From the NCBI RefSeq assembly GCF_002078605.1, contig NZ_MSJR01000008.1:62001-126000 (forward strand): a stretch of DNA of 64,000 nt, written 5' to 3'. The notes under the pieces are model-generated. The model was not told the DNA's origin and searched no databases. It saw only the letters and a list, made by a program, of their open reading frames with translations. Numbering within the stretch: position 1 is the first letter of the stretch; each line of letters opens with the position of its first letter. The position numbers and the translations under genes are program-made. This DNA comes from Salegentibacter sediminis. Its GTDB lineage: Bacteria > Bacteroidota > Bacteroidia > Flavobacteriales > Flavobacteriaceae. Below are positions 18,486 through 25,822 of this stretch, one piece after another.

Positions 18486-18911
18486 TCAGGCTTTTTTCTT
18501 CACCCTGGCTAAATCGTATAGGGTATTCCCGCCCAGGACATTCAGGGTGCTATCCCTAACCTGTATCATCAGGGCATGAACCGAGCAGGTTGCTTCATCT
18601 GGGCAATCGCTGCATTTTTCATAATAATTCAGGCTTACGCATGGCACCATAGCTATTGGGCCTTCGAGCACCCGAACTACAGAGGTCATTTTGATATTTT
18701 CCGGTTCCTGAATGAGATAATAACCGCCTCCCTTTCCTTTTTTAGAGCCCAGAAAGCCTGATTTCCGTAGACTTAATAAAATGCTTTCCAAAAACTTCAA
18801 AGAGATATTCTCACTTTTAGCGATCTCTGAGGTTTGCACAGGTTTTTTATCCTCGCGTGAGGCGATAAAGGCCAAAGCCTTGATCCCGTATTTTGTTTTT
18901 TTGGAAAGCAT
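18486..18911 (-). CDS. Rrf2 family transcriptional regulator
   Basis: 141 residues from ATG 18911 (MLSKKTKYGIKAL, the standard Rrf2 start); the frame reaches further upstream to 18989 but that part has no family similarity. Winged-helix DNA-binding domain (about 1-70, including GGYYL), then a cysteine cluster PCVSLNYYEKCSDCPDEATC with four Cys that could hold an Fe-S cluster or sense thiol status as in IscR/CymR relatives. Lies 70 bases below metZ and 172 above cysH, suggesting it controls sulfur assimilation. Confidence 0.85.
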   Translation of the reverse strand: MLSKKTKYGIKALAFIASREDKKPVQTSEIAKSENISLKFLESILLSLRKSGFLGSKKGKGGGYYLIQEPENIKMTSVVRVLEGPIAMVPCVSLNYYEKCSDCPDEATCSVHALMIQVRDSTLNVLGGNTLYDLARVKKKA

Positions 18912-18981
18912 GCCACGAAGATACTTAAATAAAAAAATTAGGCTGCATGCTGCAATCTGGCTTTCTGGAATTTTGCCTTTT

Positions 18982-20148
18982 TCATTCAATACTATTTAAA
19001 GCCTGTTTTAAATCGGCAATCACATCATTTGGATGTTCCAATCCAACCGAAATTCGCACCAGCCCAACCGAAATCCCTGCTTCCAGCCTCTCTTCCTCAC
19101 TTAGTTTACTATGGGTAGTGGAAGCCGGATGGGTCACGATACTGCGGGTATCTCCTAAATTGGCCGACCTCGAACAAAGTTTAATGGCATTGATAAATTT
19201 TCGTCCTGCCTCCAGACCGCCTTTTATTTCGAAAGAAATAATATTTCCACCGGCTTTCATCTGCTTTTTTGCGATTTGATACTGGGGATGGGATTTTAAA
19301 AAGGGGTATTTCACCTTTTCAGCATTGGCTTGCTTTTCTAAAAATTCTGCAAGCTTTAGGGCGTTTTTACAGTGCCTGTCCAAACGTACGGGCAGCGTCT
19401 CTAAACTTTTAGACAATACCCAGGCATTAAACGGGGACAAAGCCGGCCCGGTATTTCTTGAAAACAGATAGATATCCCTTACCAAATCGGCATTTCCTAC
19501 TGTAACTCCTCCCAAAACACGCCCCTGCCCGTCGATGAGTTTGGTAGCTGAATGAATAACGAGATGCGCCCCGAATTTTATAGGATTTTGTAAATATGGA
19601 GTTGCGAAACAATTATCGATTATTAGAATAAGATCGTGTTTTTTAGCAATTTGCCCTAACAATTCCAGGTCCAGGATATCTACCCCGGGATTAGTGGGGC
19701 TTTCCGCAAAAATAATCTTCGTCTCGGGCCGGATAAGGCTTTCAAGCTTTTCGACTTCGTTCACCTTAAAATAGCTGTGCGAGATATTCCACTTCGGAAA
19801 AAATTTGGTAAACAAACTATGCGTTGAACCAAAAACCGCCCTGGACGAAATTATGTGATTTCCACTGTTCAACAAGGCTGCCAGGCTTGAAAAAACTGCA
19901 CTCATTCCTGTAGCAAAGGCAAATCCCGCTTCTGCCCCTTCCATCCTGGTGATTTTCTCAACAAATTCTGAAGTATTGGGATTGGTAAAACGACTGTAAA
20001 TATTGCGTTCTTTTTCCTCAGCAAAAGAAGCCCGCATATCTTCAGCGTCTTCAAAAACATAACTCGATGTGAGGTATAGCGGCGTAGAATGTTCCTGAAA
20101 CTGTGTTCTCTCGGTTTGGGTTCTTATGGCTTCGGTTTCAAAATGCAT
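18982..20148 (-). CDS. metZ: O-succinyl/O-acetylhomoserine sulfhydrylase, MetZ-like
   Basis: 388 residues, Cys/Met metabolism PLP family. PLP-lysine motif HSATKLIDGQGR, YSRFTNPN near the N-terminus and HPASTTHSKL near the C-terminus. The sequence is closer in motif detail to MetZ than to cystathionine beta-lyases, but the family is hard to separate by eye. It would make homocysteine from an acylated homoserine and sulfide. A second family member, metY, is in the same operon. It follows hom by 20 bases. Confidence 0.82.
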   Translation of the reverse strand: MHFETEAIRTQTERTQFQEHSTPLYLTSSYVFEDAEDMRASFAEEKERNIYSRFTNPNTSEFVEKITRMEGAEAGFAFATGMSAVFSSLAALLNSGNHIISSRAVFGSTHSLFTKFFPKWNISHSYFKVNEVEKLESLIRPETKIIFAESPTNPGVDILDLELLGQIAKKHDLILIIDNCFATPYLQNPIKFGAHLVIHSATKLIDGQGRVLGGVTVGNADLVRDIYLFSRNTGPALSPFNAWVLSKSLETLPVRLDRHCKNALKLAEFLEKQANAEKVKYPFLKSHPQYQIAKKQMKAGGNIISFEIKGGLEAGRKFINAIKLCSRSANLGDTRSIVTHPASTTHSKLSEEERLEAGISVGLVRISVGLEHPNDVIADLKQALNSIE

Positions 20149-20168
20149 ATTCTATATTTTTATAATTT

Positions 20169-21242
20169 TCAATTGAGTCTATTAGACAATTTCAACACAT
20201 CACTCACCACACCGCGAGCAGTCACCGCAGCACCGGCACCGGCTCCCTGAATCACCATGGGTTGTTCGGCGTAGGATTCAGTATAGATTTCGAAAATATT
20301 ATCGGCACCCTTGATCTGGCCGAGCGCGGTTTGTCTTGGTTCTGAAATCAGCCGGGCTTCCAGGCTTGCTTTTCCTACCTTTATTTCTCCTACATAGCGT
20401 AAAACGTGATCGGTCTGCTGTTCTTTTTTGTGCTTTTCAAAGATTTCATCCAGTTCTGAAATCCTTTTCTGAAAATCTTCTGTGGAAGTTTTTCCGTTTA
20501 ATTTTTCAGGAATAAGCGACTGGATCTTCACTTCTTTAAACTCCTTCTTCAGCTGAAGTTCACGCGCCAGGATCAGTAATTTTCGCCCCACATCATTTCC
20601 CGAAAGATCTTCGCGGGCATCGGGTTCAGTATAACCAAGCTTACCGGCTTGCTGCAGAACCTCAGAAAATTCGGCATCACTTTCAGAAAAAGTATTGAAG
20701 ATAAAGCTCAGTGAGCCCGAAAAAACCCCGCGAATGCGGGTCACTTTTTCCCCGGCCCGGTGCAACTCCTGTAGGGTTTGGACAATAGGCAGGCCCGCAC
20801 CAACATTAGTCTCGTAATAGAAATGTTTTTTGTGTTTTTGGAGTTCTCTTCTCAATCCATAATAAAATTCACCGGAAAGTGTATTGGCTATCTTGTTCGC
20901 TGCCACTAAATGAAAACCCTTCTTCACCAGTTCCGGGTAGTGCAACACCAGCTCCTTGCTGGCTGTGGCATCAATAACCACAGGATTTTCAAGTTGATGT
21001 TCCCGGTTAAACTCCAATATAGATTCCAATTGATAGGATACAGCACTATACTGAAAATCCTTCTCCCAGTTCTCGCCGATCCCTTCAGGCTTAAAAATGG
21101 CTTTTTCCGAATTGGCAATCACCGGGATCTTAAGGCTAATTTCAAATTCCTCTACCCAGCGGGACCTTATTTTTAAAAATTGGTCTATAAGCCTATTACC
21201 TACATTACCTACTCCAAATAAGATGATGTTCACTTCTTTCAT
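20169..21242 (-). CDS. hom: Homoserine dehydrogenase, stand-alone
   Basis: 357 residues from ATG 21242; a TTG two codons earlier is less likely. Rossmann motif FGVGNVGNRL, catalytic-region VAANKIANTLSG, GVFSGSLSFIFN and YTEPDAREDLSGNDVGRK. The C-terminus IQGAGAGAAVTARGV matches the homoserine dehydrogenase half of ThrA/MetL fusions, but there is no aspartokinase domain. It supplies homoserine to MetX, whose gene overlaps it by 38 bases upstream. Confidence 0.92.
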   Translation of the reverse strand: MKEVNIILFGVGNVGNRLIDQFLKIRSRWVEEFEISLKIPVIANSEKAIFKPEGIGENWEKDFQYSAVSYQLESILEFNREHQLENPVVIDATASKELVLHYPELVKKGFHLVAANKIANTLSGEFYYGLRRELQKHKKHFYYETNVGAGLPIVQTLQELHRAGEKVTRIRGVFSGSLSFIFNTFSESDAEFSEVLQQAGKLGYTEPDAREDLSGNDVGRKLLILARELQLKKEFKEVKIQSLIPEKLNGKTSTEDFQKRISELDEIFEKHKKEQQTDHVLRYVGEIKVGKASLEARLISEPRQTALGQIKGADNIFEIYTESYAEQPMVIQGAGAGAAVTARGVVSDVLKLSNRLN

Positions 21243-22218
21243 TTTCAATTTTGTTGGTTTTAAAAACAGGTTTTAAAAATCGGACGAGCTGAGAGGCTTC
21301 AATAAGGAAAGCGTCATGTCCATGAATAGATTTAATCTCGTTAATACTCACGTTGGGTTTGGCCAGCGAAAGGTCTACATAGGTTTCCCAGTTTTCATCG
21401 GCCAGGAAAAACCAGTCTGAATTCACGGTTATAATGTGAATATGGCCCTTAATTTTTTTGGCAGCAGCCAGGTAATTTCCGCTACCGTTGCTAATATCTA
21501 TGGTAGTAAGCAGGTGATTCATCAATTTGTAGGAAGCCAACTGAAAGCGTTCCTCCAGCTTATCGCCGTGATATTGCAACCAGCCTTCCACCTTGTAGCA
21601 GGCTTGCACTTCTTCCCGCGAGCGGTTAAATTTTCTGGCGAGCGATTGCGGGGTTCGGTAAAAGGTCATCGCGTGCATGCGGGCATCTTTTACAGGGCTG
21701 GCCGAATTGTTTAAGATCTGAGCCTGTACCTTGCAGTTTGCCAGCACCCAGTCGGTCGCTTTATAATCGGTTGCTATTGGAATGATGTTTTCGGCAAGCT
21801 CCGGTAGTAAAGCCGCCAACTCCCATGCAAGTGCTCCTCCAATAGACCCGCCTATTATGGCAAAAAGTTTATTGATTTCCAGCTTTTTCAGGGCGAGAGC
21901 CTGTATGCGGGCTATATCTTTTAAGCTGAAATCTTTATAATTCTCTATTAAGTCCTCTTTTTTCCCGTTGAAACCATTTCCCGGGGTATTGAAAGCCAAC
22001 ACTGCATACTGATTGGTATCTATAGTTTTTCCCGCACCTACGATCCCACTCCACCAGCCATTTTCCCCGGTGATCTGGGAATTTCCGGTTAGGGCGTGAT
22101 TCACCAGCACTATCGGGGCCAATTCAACAGGCTGCCCGAAATGCTGAAAACTAAGATGAATATCCTGGATCCCACCGGAAGAATTTTTAAAGTTCTCTAT
22201 ACAAATCTCCTGAAGCAT
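21205..22218 (-). CDS. metX: Homoserine O-acetyltransferase
   Basis: 337 residues from ATG 22218 (MLQEICIENF); a longer frame to 22287 starts with TTG and adds unconserved residues. Alpha/beta-hydrolase fold with the nucleophile elbow GGSIGGALAW, oxyanion-region NHALTGNSQ, and a C-terminal HGHDAFLIE His. It acylates homoserine; this family includes both acetyl and succinyl users, and acetyl is the default guess. The 3' end overlaps hom by 38 bases; 80 bases below metY. Confidence 0.9.
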   Translation of the reverse strand: MLQEICIENFKNSSGGIQDIHLSFQHFGQPVELAPIVLVNHALTGNSQITGENGWWSGIVGAGKTIDTNQYAVLAFNTPGNGFNGKKEDLIENYKDFSLKDIARIQALALKKLEINKLFAIIGGSIGGALAWELAALLPELAENIIPIATDYKATDWVLANCKVQAQILNNSASPVKDARMHAMTFYRTPQSLARKFNRSREEVQACYKVEGWLQYHGDKLEERFQLASYKLMNHLLTTIDISNGSGNYLAAAKKIKGHIHIITVNSDWFFLADENWETYVDLSLAKPNVSINEIKSIHGHDAFLIEASQLVRFLKPVFKTNKIENERSEHHLIWSR

Positions 22219-22298
22219 ATTTTCTTTTTTTTCGAAAGGCGGTGAGGGAAAAGTCTTAACCTGGATGCTTTTCCCCGCGCCTTCCAACCAACAAATGA

Positions 22299-23591
22299 TT
22301 ATACCAATGCTTTTTTTCCGATTGCGGAAAATGCTTCTTTTAGATCGTTTTTCAGGTCTTCCACATCTTCCAATCCAACTGAAAGCCTTATGAGGTCTTG
22401 AGTAACCCCCGTGGTCGCCTGTTGTTCTTCGCTAAGTTGTTGATGAGTGGTACTGGCCGGATGGATGATAAGAGATTTCGTATCACCAATATTGGCCAGG
22501 AGGGAGAAAAGTTTGGTCTCATCGGCCACCACTCTGGCCGATTCGAAGCCGCCTTCAACCCCAAAGGTTACTACTCCACTTTGCCCCTTCGGAAGATATT
22601 TCTGGGCAAGCTTATAATATTTACTGCTTTCCAATCCCGGGTAGTTCACCCATTTTACTTCCGGTTGTTCCTGAAGCCATTTAGCAAGTTCCAGGGCATT
22701 TTCACTATGCTGTTTGATACGTATCTCCAAAGTTTCCAGACCCTGGATGATCTGAAAAGCATTAAACGGACTCAAGGCCGCCCCGTGATCTCTCAATCCT
22801 TCAATTCGCACCTTGGCGATAAAAGCAGCTTCCTTTAAAGCTTCGTGATAAACCAGGCCATGATAGCCGGGAGAAGGCTCGGTAAATTCAGGGAACTTTC
22901 CGTTGGCCCAGTCGAATTTCCCGGCATCGATTATCGCCCCGCCCAAAGCAGTTCCATTTCCATTGATATATTTCGTAAGAGATTCGATTACAATATCAGC
23001 GCCGTGCTCTATGGGTTTCAACAGGGATGGAGTTGCTACGGTATTATCCACAATTAAAGGCACTTTAAATTCTTTGGCTTCCGCAGAGATACCTTCAAGA
23101 TCAAGCACATCCAGCTTCGGATTACCCAGGGATTCTACAAAGAAGACCCGGGTATTCTCCCTGGCCGCTTTGGCAAAGTTTTCAGGATTCCCAGGTTCCA
23201 CAAAAGTGGTGGTAATTCCAAGACGGGGAAGGGTTACATTTAGCAAGTTATAGGTGCCACCATACAAACTATTGGAAGCCACAATATGATCTCCGGCCTT
23301 AAGCAGCGTTAGCAAGGTGGTATTTATCGCCGCGGTACCCGAGGCGGTAACCACCGCCGCGATGCCCCCTTCCAGGGCAGCAAGACGTTGTTCCAGAATA
23401 TCGTTGGTGGGATTGTTAATTCGGGTGTAAATAAATCCAGGCTCTGCCAGAGAAAAAAGATCGGCAGCGTGCTGGGAATCCTTAAATACGTAAGAAGTAG
23501 ATTGATATAGTGGCACTGCCCTGGTTCCGCCGTTGGCTGTTACATCGTGCCCGGCATGAAGAGCGTTGGTTGAAAATTTTTGAGTACTCAT
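22299..23591 (-). CDS. metY: O-acetylhomoserine aminocarboxypropyltransferase
   Basis: 430 residues, the length expected for MetY. YTRINNPTNDILEQR, PLP-lysine motif ESLTKYINGNGTALGG and HPASTTHQQLSEE. It makes homocysteine (from sulfide) or methionine (from methanethiol) using O-acetylhomoserine. First structural gene of metY-metX-hom-metZ. The transcript begins some 480 bases upstream and must cross two leader-peptide attenuators. Confidence 0.92.
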   Translation of the reverse strand: MSTQKFSTNALHAGHDVTANGGTRAVPLYQSTSYVFKDSQHAADLFSLAEPGFIYTRINNPTNDILEQRLAALEGGIAAVVTASGTAAINTTLLTLLKAGDHIVASNSLYGGTYNLLNVTLPRLGITTTFVEPGNPENFAKAARENTRVFFVESLGNPKLDVLDLEGISAEAKEFKVPLIVDNTVATPSLLKPIEHGADIVIESLTKYINGNGTALGGAIIDAGKFDWANGKFPEFTEPSPGYHGLVYHEALKEAAFIAKVRIEGLRDHGAALSPFNAFQIIQGLETLEIRIKQHSENALELAKWLQEQPEVKWVNYPGLESSKYYKLAQKYLPKGQSGVVTFGVEGGFESARVVADETKLFSLLANIGDTKSLIIHPASTTHQQLSEEQQATTGVTQDLIRLSVGLEDVEDLKNDLKEAFSAIGKKALV

Positions 23592-23627
23592 AATATTAGT
23601 TTTTTAAAGTTTTGATTCTTGATTTAA

Positions 23628-23650
23628 GATTTCCGCCTTCGCGGGAATTT
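23628..23650. repeat. Short palindromic dispersed repeat, copy 1
   Basis: GATTTCCGCC, then CGCGGGAATTT: an 8-bp imperfect hairpin. It shares the 14-base AAGATTTCCGCCTT with the repeat in the etfB-etfA spacer and the GATTTCCG start with 23901-23924. REP-like elements of this kind are common in Flavobacteriaceae intergenic DNA. Confidence 0.55.
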
Positions 23651-23661
23651 ATGCGAGGCAT

Positions 23662-23701
23662 AAAAAAAGTCCCCCTGGATTCGCTATTACCAGGGGGACT
23701 T
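23662..23701 (-). terminator. Attenuator terminator 2 of the metY operon
   Basis: On the minus strand AAGTCCCCCTGG (23701-23690) pairs perfectly with CCAGGGGGACTT (23678-23667), 11-base loop, followed by a 7-T run (23668-23662). It lies 71 bases before metY. The top of its 5' arm and loop, CTGGTAATAGCG (23693-23682), can instead pair with TGCTATTGCCAG inside leader peptide 2 (23749-23738), a 12-pair antiterminator with two G-U pairs. Confidence 0.93.
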
Positions 23702-23725
23702 GAATTGAACTCTAAACAAACTAAG

Positions 23726-23824
23726 TTACATTCGATTCTGGCAATAGCATTTCATGCGCATAGACATACACATCATCATAATGTTCATCATCATATTTTT
23801 TGCTTTTGACAGATTATTACTCAT
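23726..23824 (-). CDS. Methionine leader peptide 2
   Basis: 32 codons from ATG 23824 to TAA 23726. Eleven Met codons, nine of them within residues 11-24 (MMMNIMMMCMSMRM), plus three Cys codons (residues 19, 26, 28). The frame can be extended upstream to 23926, but that part runs through a palindrome and lacks Met enrichment. Immediately after the Met run, the codons for C-Y-C-Q form the antiterminator strand. Stalling at Met codons would free it and prevent terminator 2. Confidence 0.88.
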   Translation of the reverse strand: MSNNLSKAKNMMMNIMMMCMSMRMKCYCQNRM

Positions 23825-23840
23825 AATTAATTCTTTTGTC

Positions 23841-23873
23841 TTTCCCGTCCCGATAGCTATCGGGAGCGGGAAA
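23841..23873. repeat. Long imperfect palindrome upstream of Met leader 2
   Basis: Plus strand TTTCCCG, T, CCCGATAGCTATCGGG, AG, CGGGAAA: a 16-bp perfect palindrome nested in a 7-bp outer stem, 17 bases before the leader 2 ATG. No T run follows on either strand, so it is not an obvious terminator. The core resembles the stem of the pheA attenuator (TCCCGAT...ATCGGGA). It may be a dispersed element or shield the leader start. Confidence 0.6.
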
Positions 23874-23900
23874 CTAATTTTATATTTTATTCCTTTAATA

Positions 23901-23924
23901 GATTTCCGTCTTCCAGGAAATGAC
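23901..23924. repeat. Short palindromic dispersed repeat, copy 2
   Basis: GATTTCCGTCTTCC followed by AGGAAATGAC. It has the same start (GATTTCCG) and end (GGAAATGAC) as the 48-base copy at 46340-46387. Located between attenuator terminator 1 and leader 2. Confidence 0.55.
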
Positions 23925-23935
23925 ACTTTTTAAAC

Positions 23936-23968
23936 AAAAAAAAAGCCGCTGCGGTGGCAGCGGCTTTT
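23936..23968 (-). terminator. Attenuator terminator 1 of the metY operon
   Basis: On the minus strand AAAAGCCGCTGC (23968-23957) pairs with GCAGCGGCTTTT (23952-23941), GGTG-complement tetraloop, then a 9-T run (23944-23936). It follows leader peptide 1 by 18 bases. CGCTGC of its 5' arm can pair with GCAGCG in the leader (24007-24002), only 6 bp. Confidence 0.9.
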
Positions 23969-23986
23969 GCAAATATCTTTTCAGTT

Positions 23987-24058
23987 TTATGCAATAATAC
24001 GCGCTGCGGAGGCTTTCCACATCATCTTACGCATCATATTGCAAATAAACTTGTACAT
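23987..24058 (-). CDS. Methionine leader peptide 1
   Basis: 23 codons, ATG 24058 to TAA 23987. Five Met codons, four of them internal as two pairs (NMMRKMMW). It begins about 13 bases after the predicted transcription start and is followed by an intrinsic terminator, so it has the layout of a ribosome-mediated attenuator. Segment GCAGCG, for S-A-A right after the Met pairs, mimics the terminator 3' arm. Confidence 0.8.
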   Translation of the reverse strand: MYKFICNMMRKMMWKASAARIIA

Positions 24059-24077
24059 TTCGTTGTTTTGTTGGGTA

Positions 24078-24110
24078 CAAAGATAAGGGCGCATTTTTTT
24101 AATATCCAAA
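24078..24110 (-). promoter_or_regulatory. Promoter of the metY operon
   Basis: On the minus strand TTTG (24110-24107), 21 bases, then TATCTTTG (24085-24078): an exact match to the Bacteroidota TTTG-N19-21-TAnnTTTG promoter. It points into Met leader 1, and the start site should be near 24071. Confidence 0.75.
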
Positions 24111-24258
24111 CCCAGGCCTAACTTTTACGAAATATTTATTTTAAGCGAAAAAAACTTTTTTTTACAAAAAATAAAAACAGCTTTCCTGAAATTCTTTCAG
24201 AAATAACAATTAAACTCCCGGCAGAAAGGATTTAAGAATTAAACTTAAAAAAAGAAAT

Positions 24259-24287
24259 TTTGGATCCCACTTATTTTTATACATTTG
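24259..24287 (+). promoter_or_regulatory. Promoter of metK
   Basis: TTTG (24259-24262), 17 bases, TACATTTG (24280-24287): exact -7 match, with the shorter spacing accepted for Flavobacteriaceae. The start site near 24294 is right at the 5' end of the SAM-II-like element. Confidence 0.65.
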
Positions 24288-24299
24288 TAATCGAATAAT

Positions 24300-24403
24300 T
24301 TAAAGGGAAGGATTTGACTGATTGCAACCCTATATACACTAAAGTGTATTGAAAAATGCTAAAGCAGTAATACTACTCCTGTTAGCCTCGCACGTCAAAA
24401 TCC
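24300..24403 (+). ncRNA. SAM-II-like riboswitch upstream of metK
   Basis: The element has the SAM-II order: a stem AGGG...CCCT, the loop GGATTTGACTGATTGCA (24310-24326), and the 3' strand AAAAATGCTAAAGCAGT (24352-24368). ACTG in the loop (24317-24320) can pair with CAGT after GCTAAAG (24365-24368), the expected pseudoknot. An extra hairpin ATACACT/AGTGTAT is inserted between the stem and the 3' strand. GGATTTGAC can alternatively pair with GTCAAAATCC (24394-24403), which would give an expression platform. The P1 stem is imperfect, so SAM-II versus a relative is not certain. Confidence 0.68.
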
Positions 24404-24434
24404 GCCCATAATTCTATAAATACTTTAAAGAAAT

Positions 24435-25688
24435 ATGGCTTATTTATTTACTTCTGAAAGCGTTTCTGAAGGACACCCCGACAAGATCGCCGACCAGATA
24501 AGCGATACCCTACTCGACAATTTTCTTGCTTTTGACGAAAACTCAAAGGTTGCATGCGAAACCCTGGTAACAACTGGACAGGTTGTTCTTGCCGGTGAAG
24601 TTCGCAGCGATACTTACCTGGATGTACAAACCATAGCACGGGATGTAATTAACGATATTGGGTACACCAAAGGTGCCTATAAATTCAGCGGGGATTCCTG
24701 TGGAGTTATCTCGCTTATTCACGAGCAGTCCCAGGAGATCAATCAGGGAGTGGACCGCGGAAACAAAGAAGAACAAGGCGCTGGTGACCAGGGAATGATG
24801 TTTGGTTATGCTACCAATGAAACTCACAACTATATGCCTCTGGCTTTAGATATCTCCCACAAGATTCTAATCGAACTGGCAAAAATAAGACGGGAGGAAA
24901 AGGAAATAACTTACCTGCGTCCCGATTCCAAAAGCCAGGTAACCATAGAATACAACGATGAGAATATTCCGCAGAAAATAGTTTCTATTGTAGTTTCTAC
25001 CCAGCACGATGAGTTTGATGAAGATGCAGCAATGCAAAAACAAATTGAAAAAGATATTAGGGAGATTCTTATTCCAAGGGTTAAAAAACAACTGCCTGAA
25101 TATGTACAGAAACTCTTTAATGAAGATATAATCTATCATATTAACCCCACCGGAAAATTCGTGATTGGCGGGCCCCATGGGGATGCGGGATTAACCGGCC
25201 GAAAGATCATCGTTGACACCTACGGCGGGAAAGGCGCTCACGGCGGGGGTGCATTTTCTGGAAAAGACCCCAGCAAGGTAGACAGATCGGCGGCCTATGC
25301 TGCCCGACATATTGCCAAGAATTTAGTCGCAGCCGGGGTGGCCGATGAAATCCTGGTACAGGTATCCTACGCTATTGGCGTGGTAGAACCCACCTCCATC
25401 TTTGTTGACACCTATGGAACTTCCAAAGTGGATCTTAAAAATGGAGAAATCGCCAAAAAAGTAGCCGAAATTTTTGATATGCGCCCGGCGGCTATAGAAG
25501 ACCGCCTGAAGCTAAGAAATCCTATTTACCGCGAAACAGCTGCTTACGGCCATATGGGCAAGGAACCAAAAACCCTAACCAAGGTATTTGAAAGTCCATA
25601 TAATGGCAGGATCTCTAAAGAGGTAGAACTCTTTACCTGGGAAAAGTTAGACTATGTAGATAAGGTAAAAGAAGCCTTCGGCTTATAA
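24435..25688 (+). CDS. metK: S-adenosylmethionine synthetase
   Basis: 417 residues. [12 protein letters not shown] (ATP/catalytic His), [12 protein letters not shown] signature, [13 protein letters not shown] and [16 protein letters not shown] phosphate-binding loop. It makes SAM from methionine and ATP, with tripolyphosphate cleavage. It is divergent from the metY operon; the approximately 840-base region between holds both operons' leaders. A strong terminator follows. Confidence 0.97.
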   Translation: MAYLFTSESVSEGHPDKIADQISDTLLDNFLAFDENSKVACETLVTTGQVVLAGEVRSDTYLDVQTIARDVINDIGYTKGAYKFSGDSCGVISLIHEQSQEINQGVDRGNKEEQGAGDQGMMFGYATNETHNYMPLALDISHKILIELAKIRREEKEITYLRPDSKSQVTIEYNDENIPQKIVSIVVSTQHDEFDEDAAMQKQIEKDIREILIPRVKKQLPEYVQKLFNEDIIYHINPTGKFVIGGPHGDAGLTGRKIIVDTYGGKGAHGGGAFSGKDPSKVDRSAAYAARHIAKNLVAAGVADEILVQVSYAIGVVEPTSIFVDTYGTSKVDLKNGEIAKKVAEIFDMRPAAIEDRLKLRNPIYRETAAYGHMGKEPKTLTKVFESPYNGRISKEVELFTWEKLDYVDKVKEAFGL

Positions 25689-25714
25689 GAAATCTTTAAT
25701 TAAAACCATTTTTT

Positions 25715-25744
25715 AGGCCGTGATTATCTCACGGCCTTTTTTTT
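25715..25744 (+). terminator. Intrinsic terminator of metK
   Basis: AGGCCGTGA (25715-25723) and TCACGGCCT (25729-25737), 5-base loop, then eight Ts. Perfect stem directly after metK. Confidence 0.92.
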
Positions 25745-25822
25745 GACGTTTTCTTCGGAAAGCTTTAACAGCGGGCAGGGCTAATTATTCCTAATTTTAA
25801 AATCCAACCAATCCCACAATAG

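Noticed and set aside
23612-23809. His-rich plus-strand ORF (HAHRHTHHHNVHHH)
   Set aside because: His codons are CAT, the reverse complement of the ATG codons in Met leader 2; it is an antisense shadow and not a metal-binding protein.
23726-23926. 66-codon ORF as a protein-coding gene
   Set aside because: Only its last 32 codons (from ATG 23824) are Met-rich and end before a terminator; the N-terminal half reads through the 23841-23873 palindrome and the 23901 repeat. It is better seen as a leader peptide.
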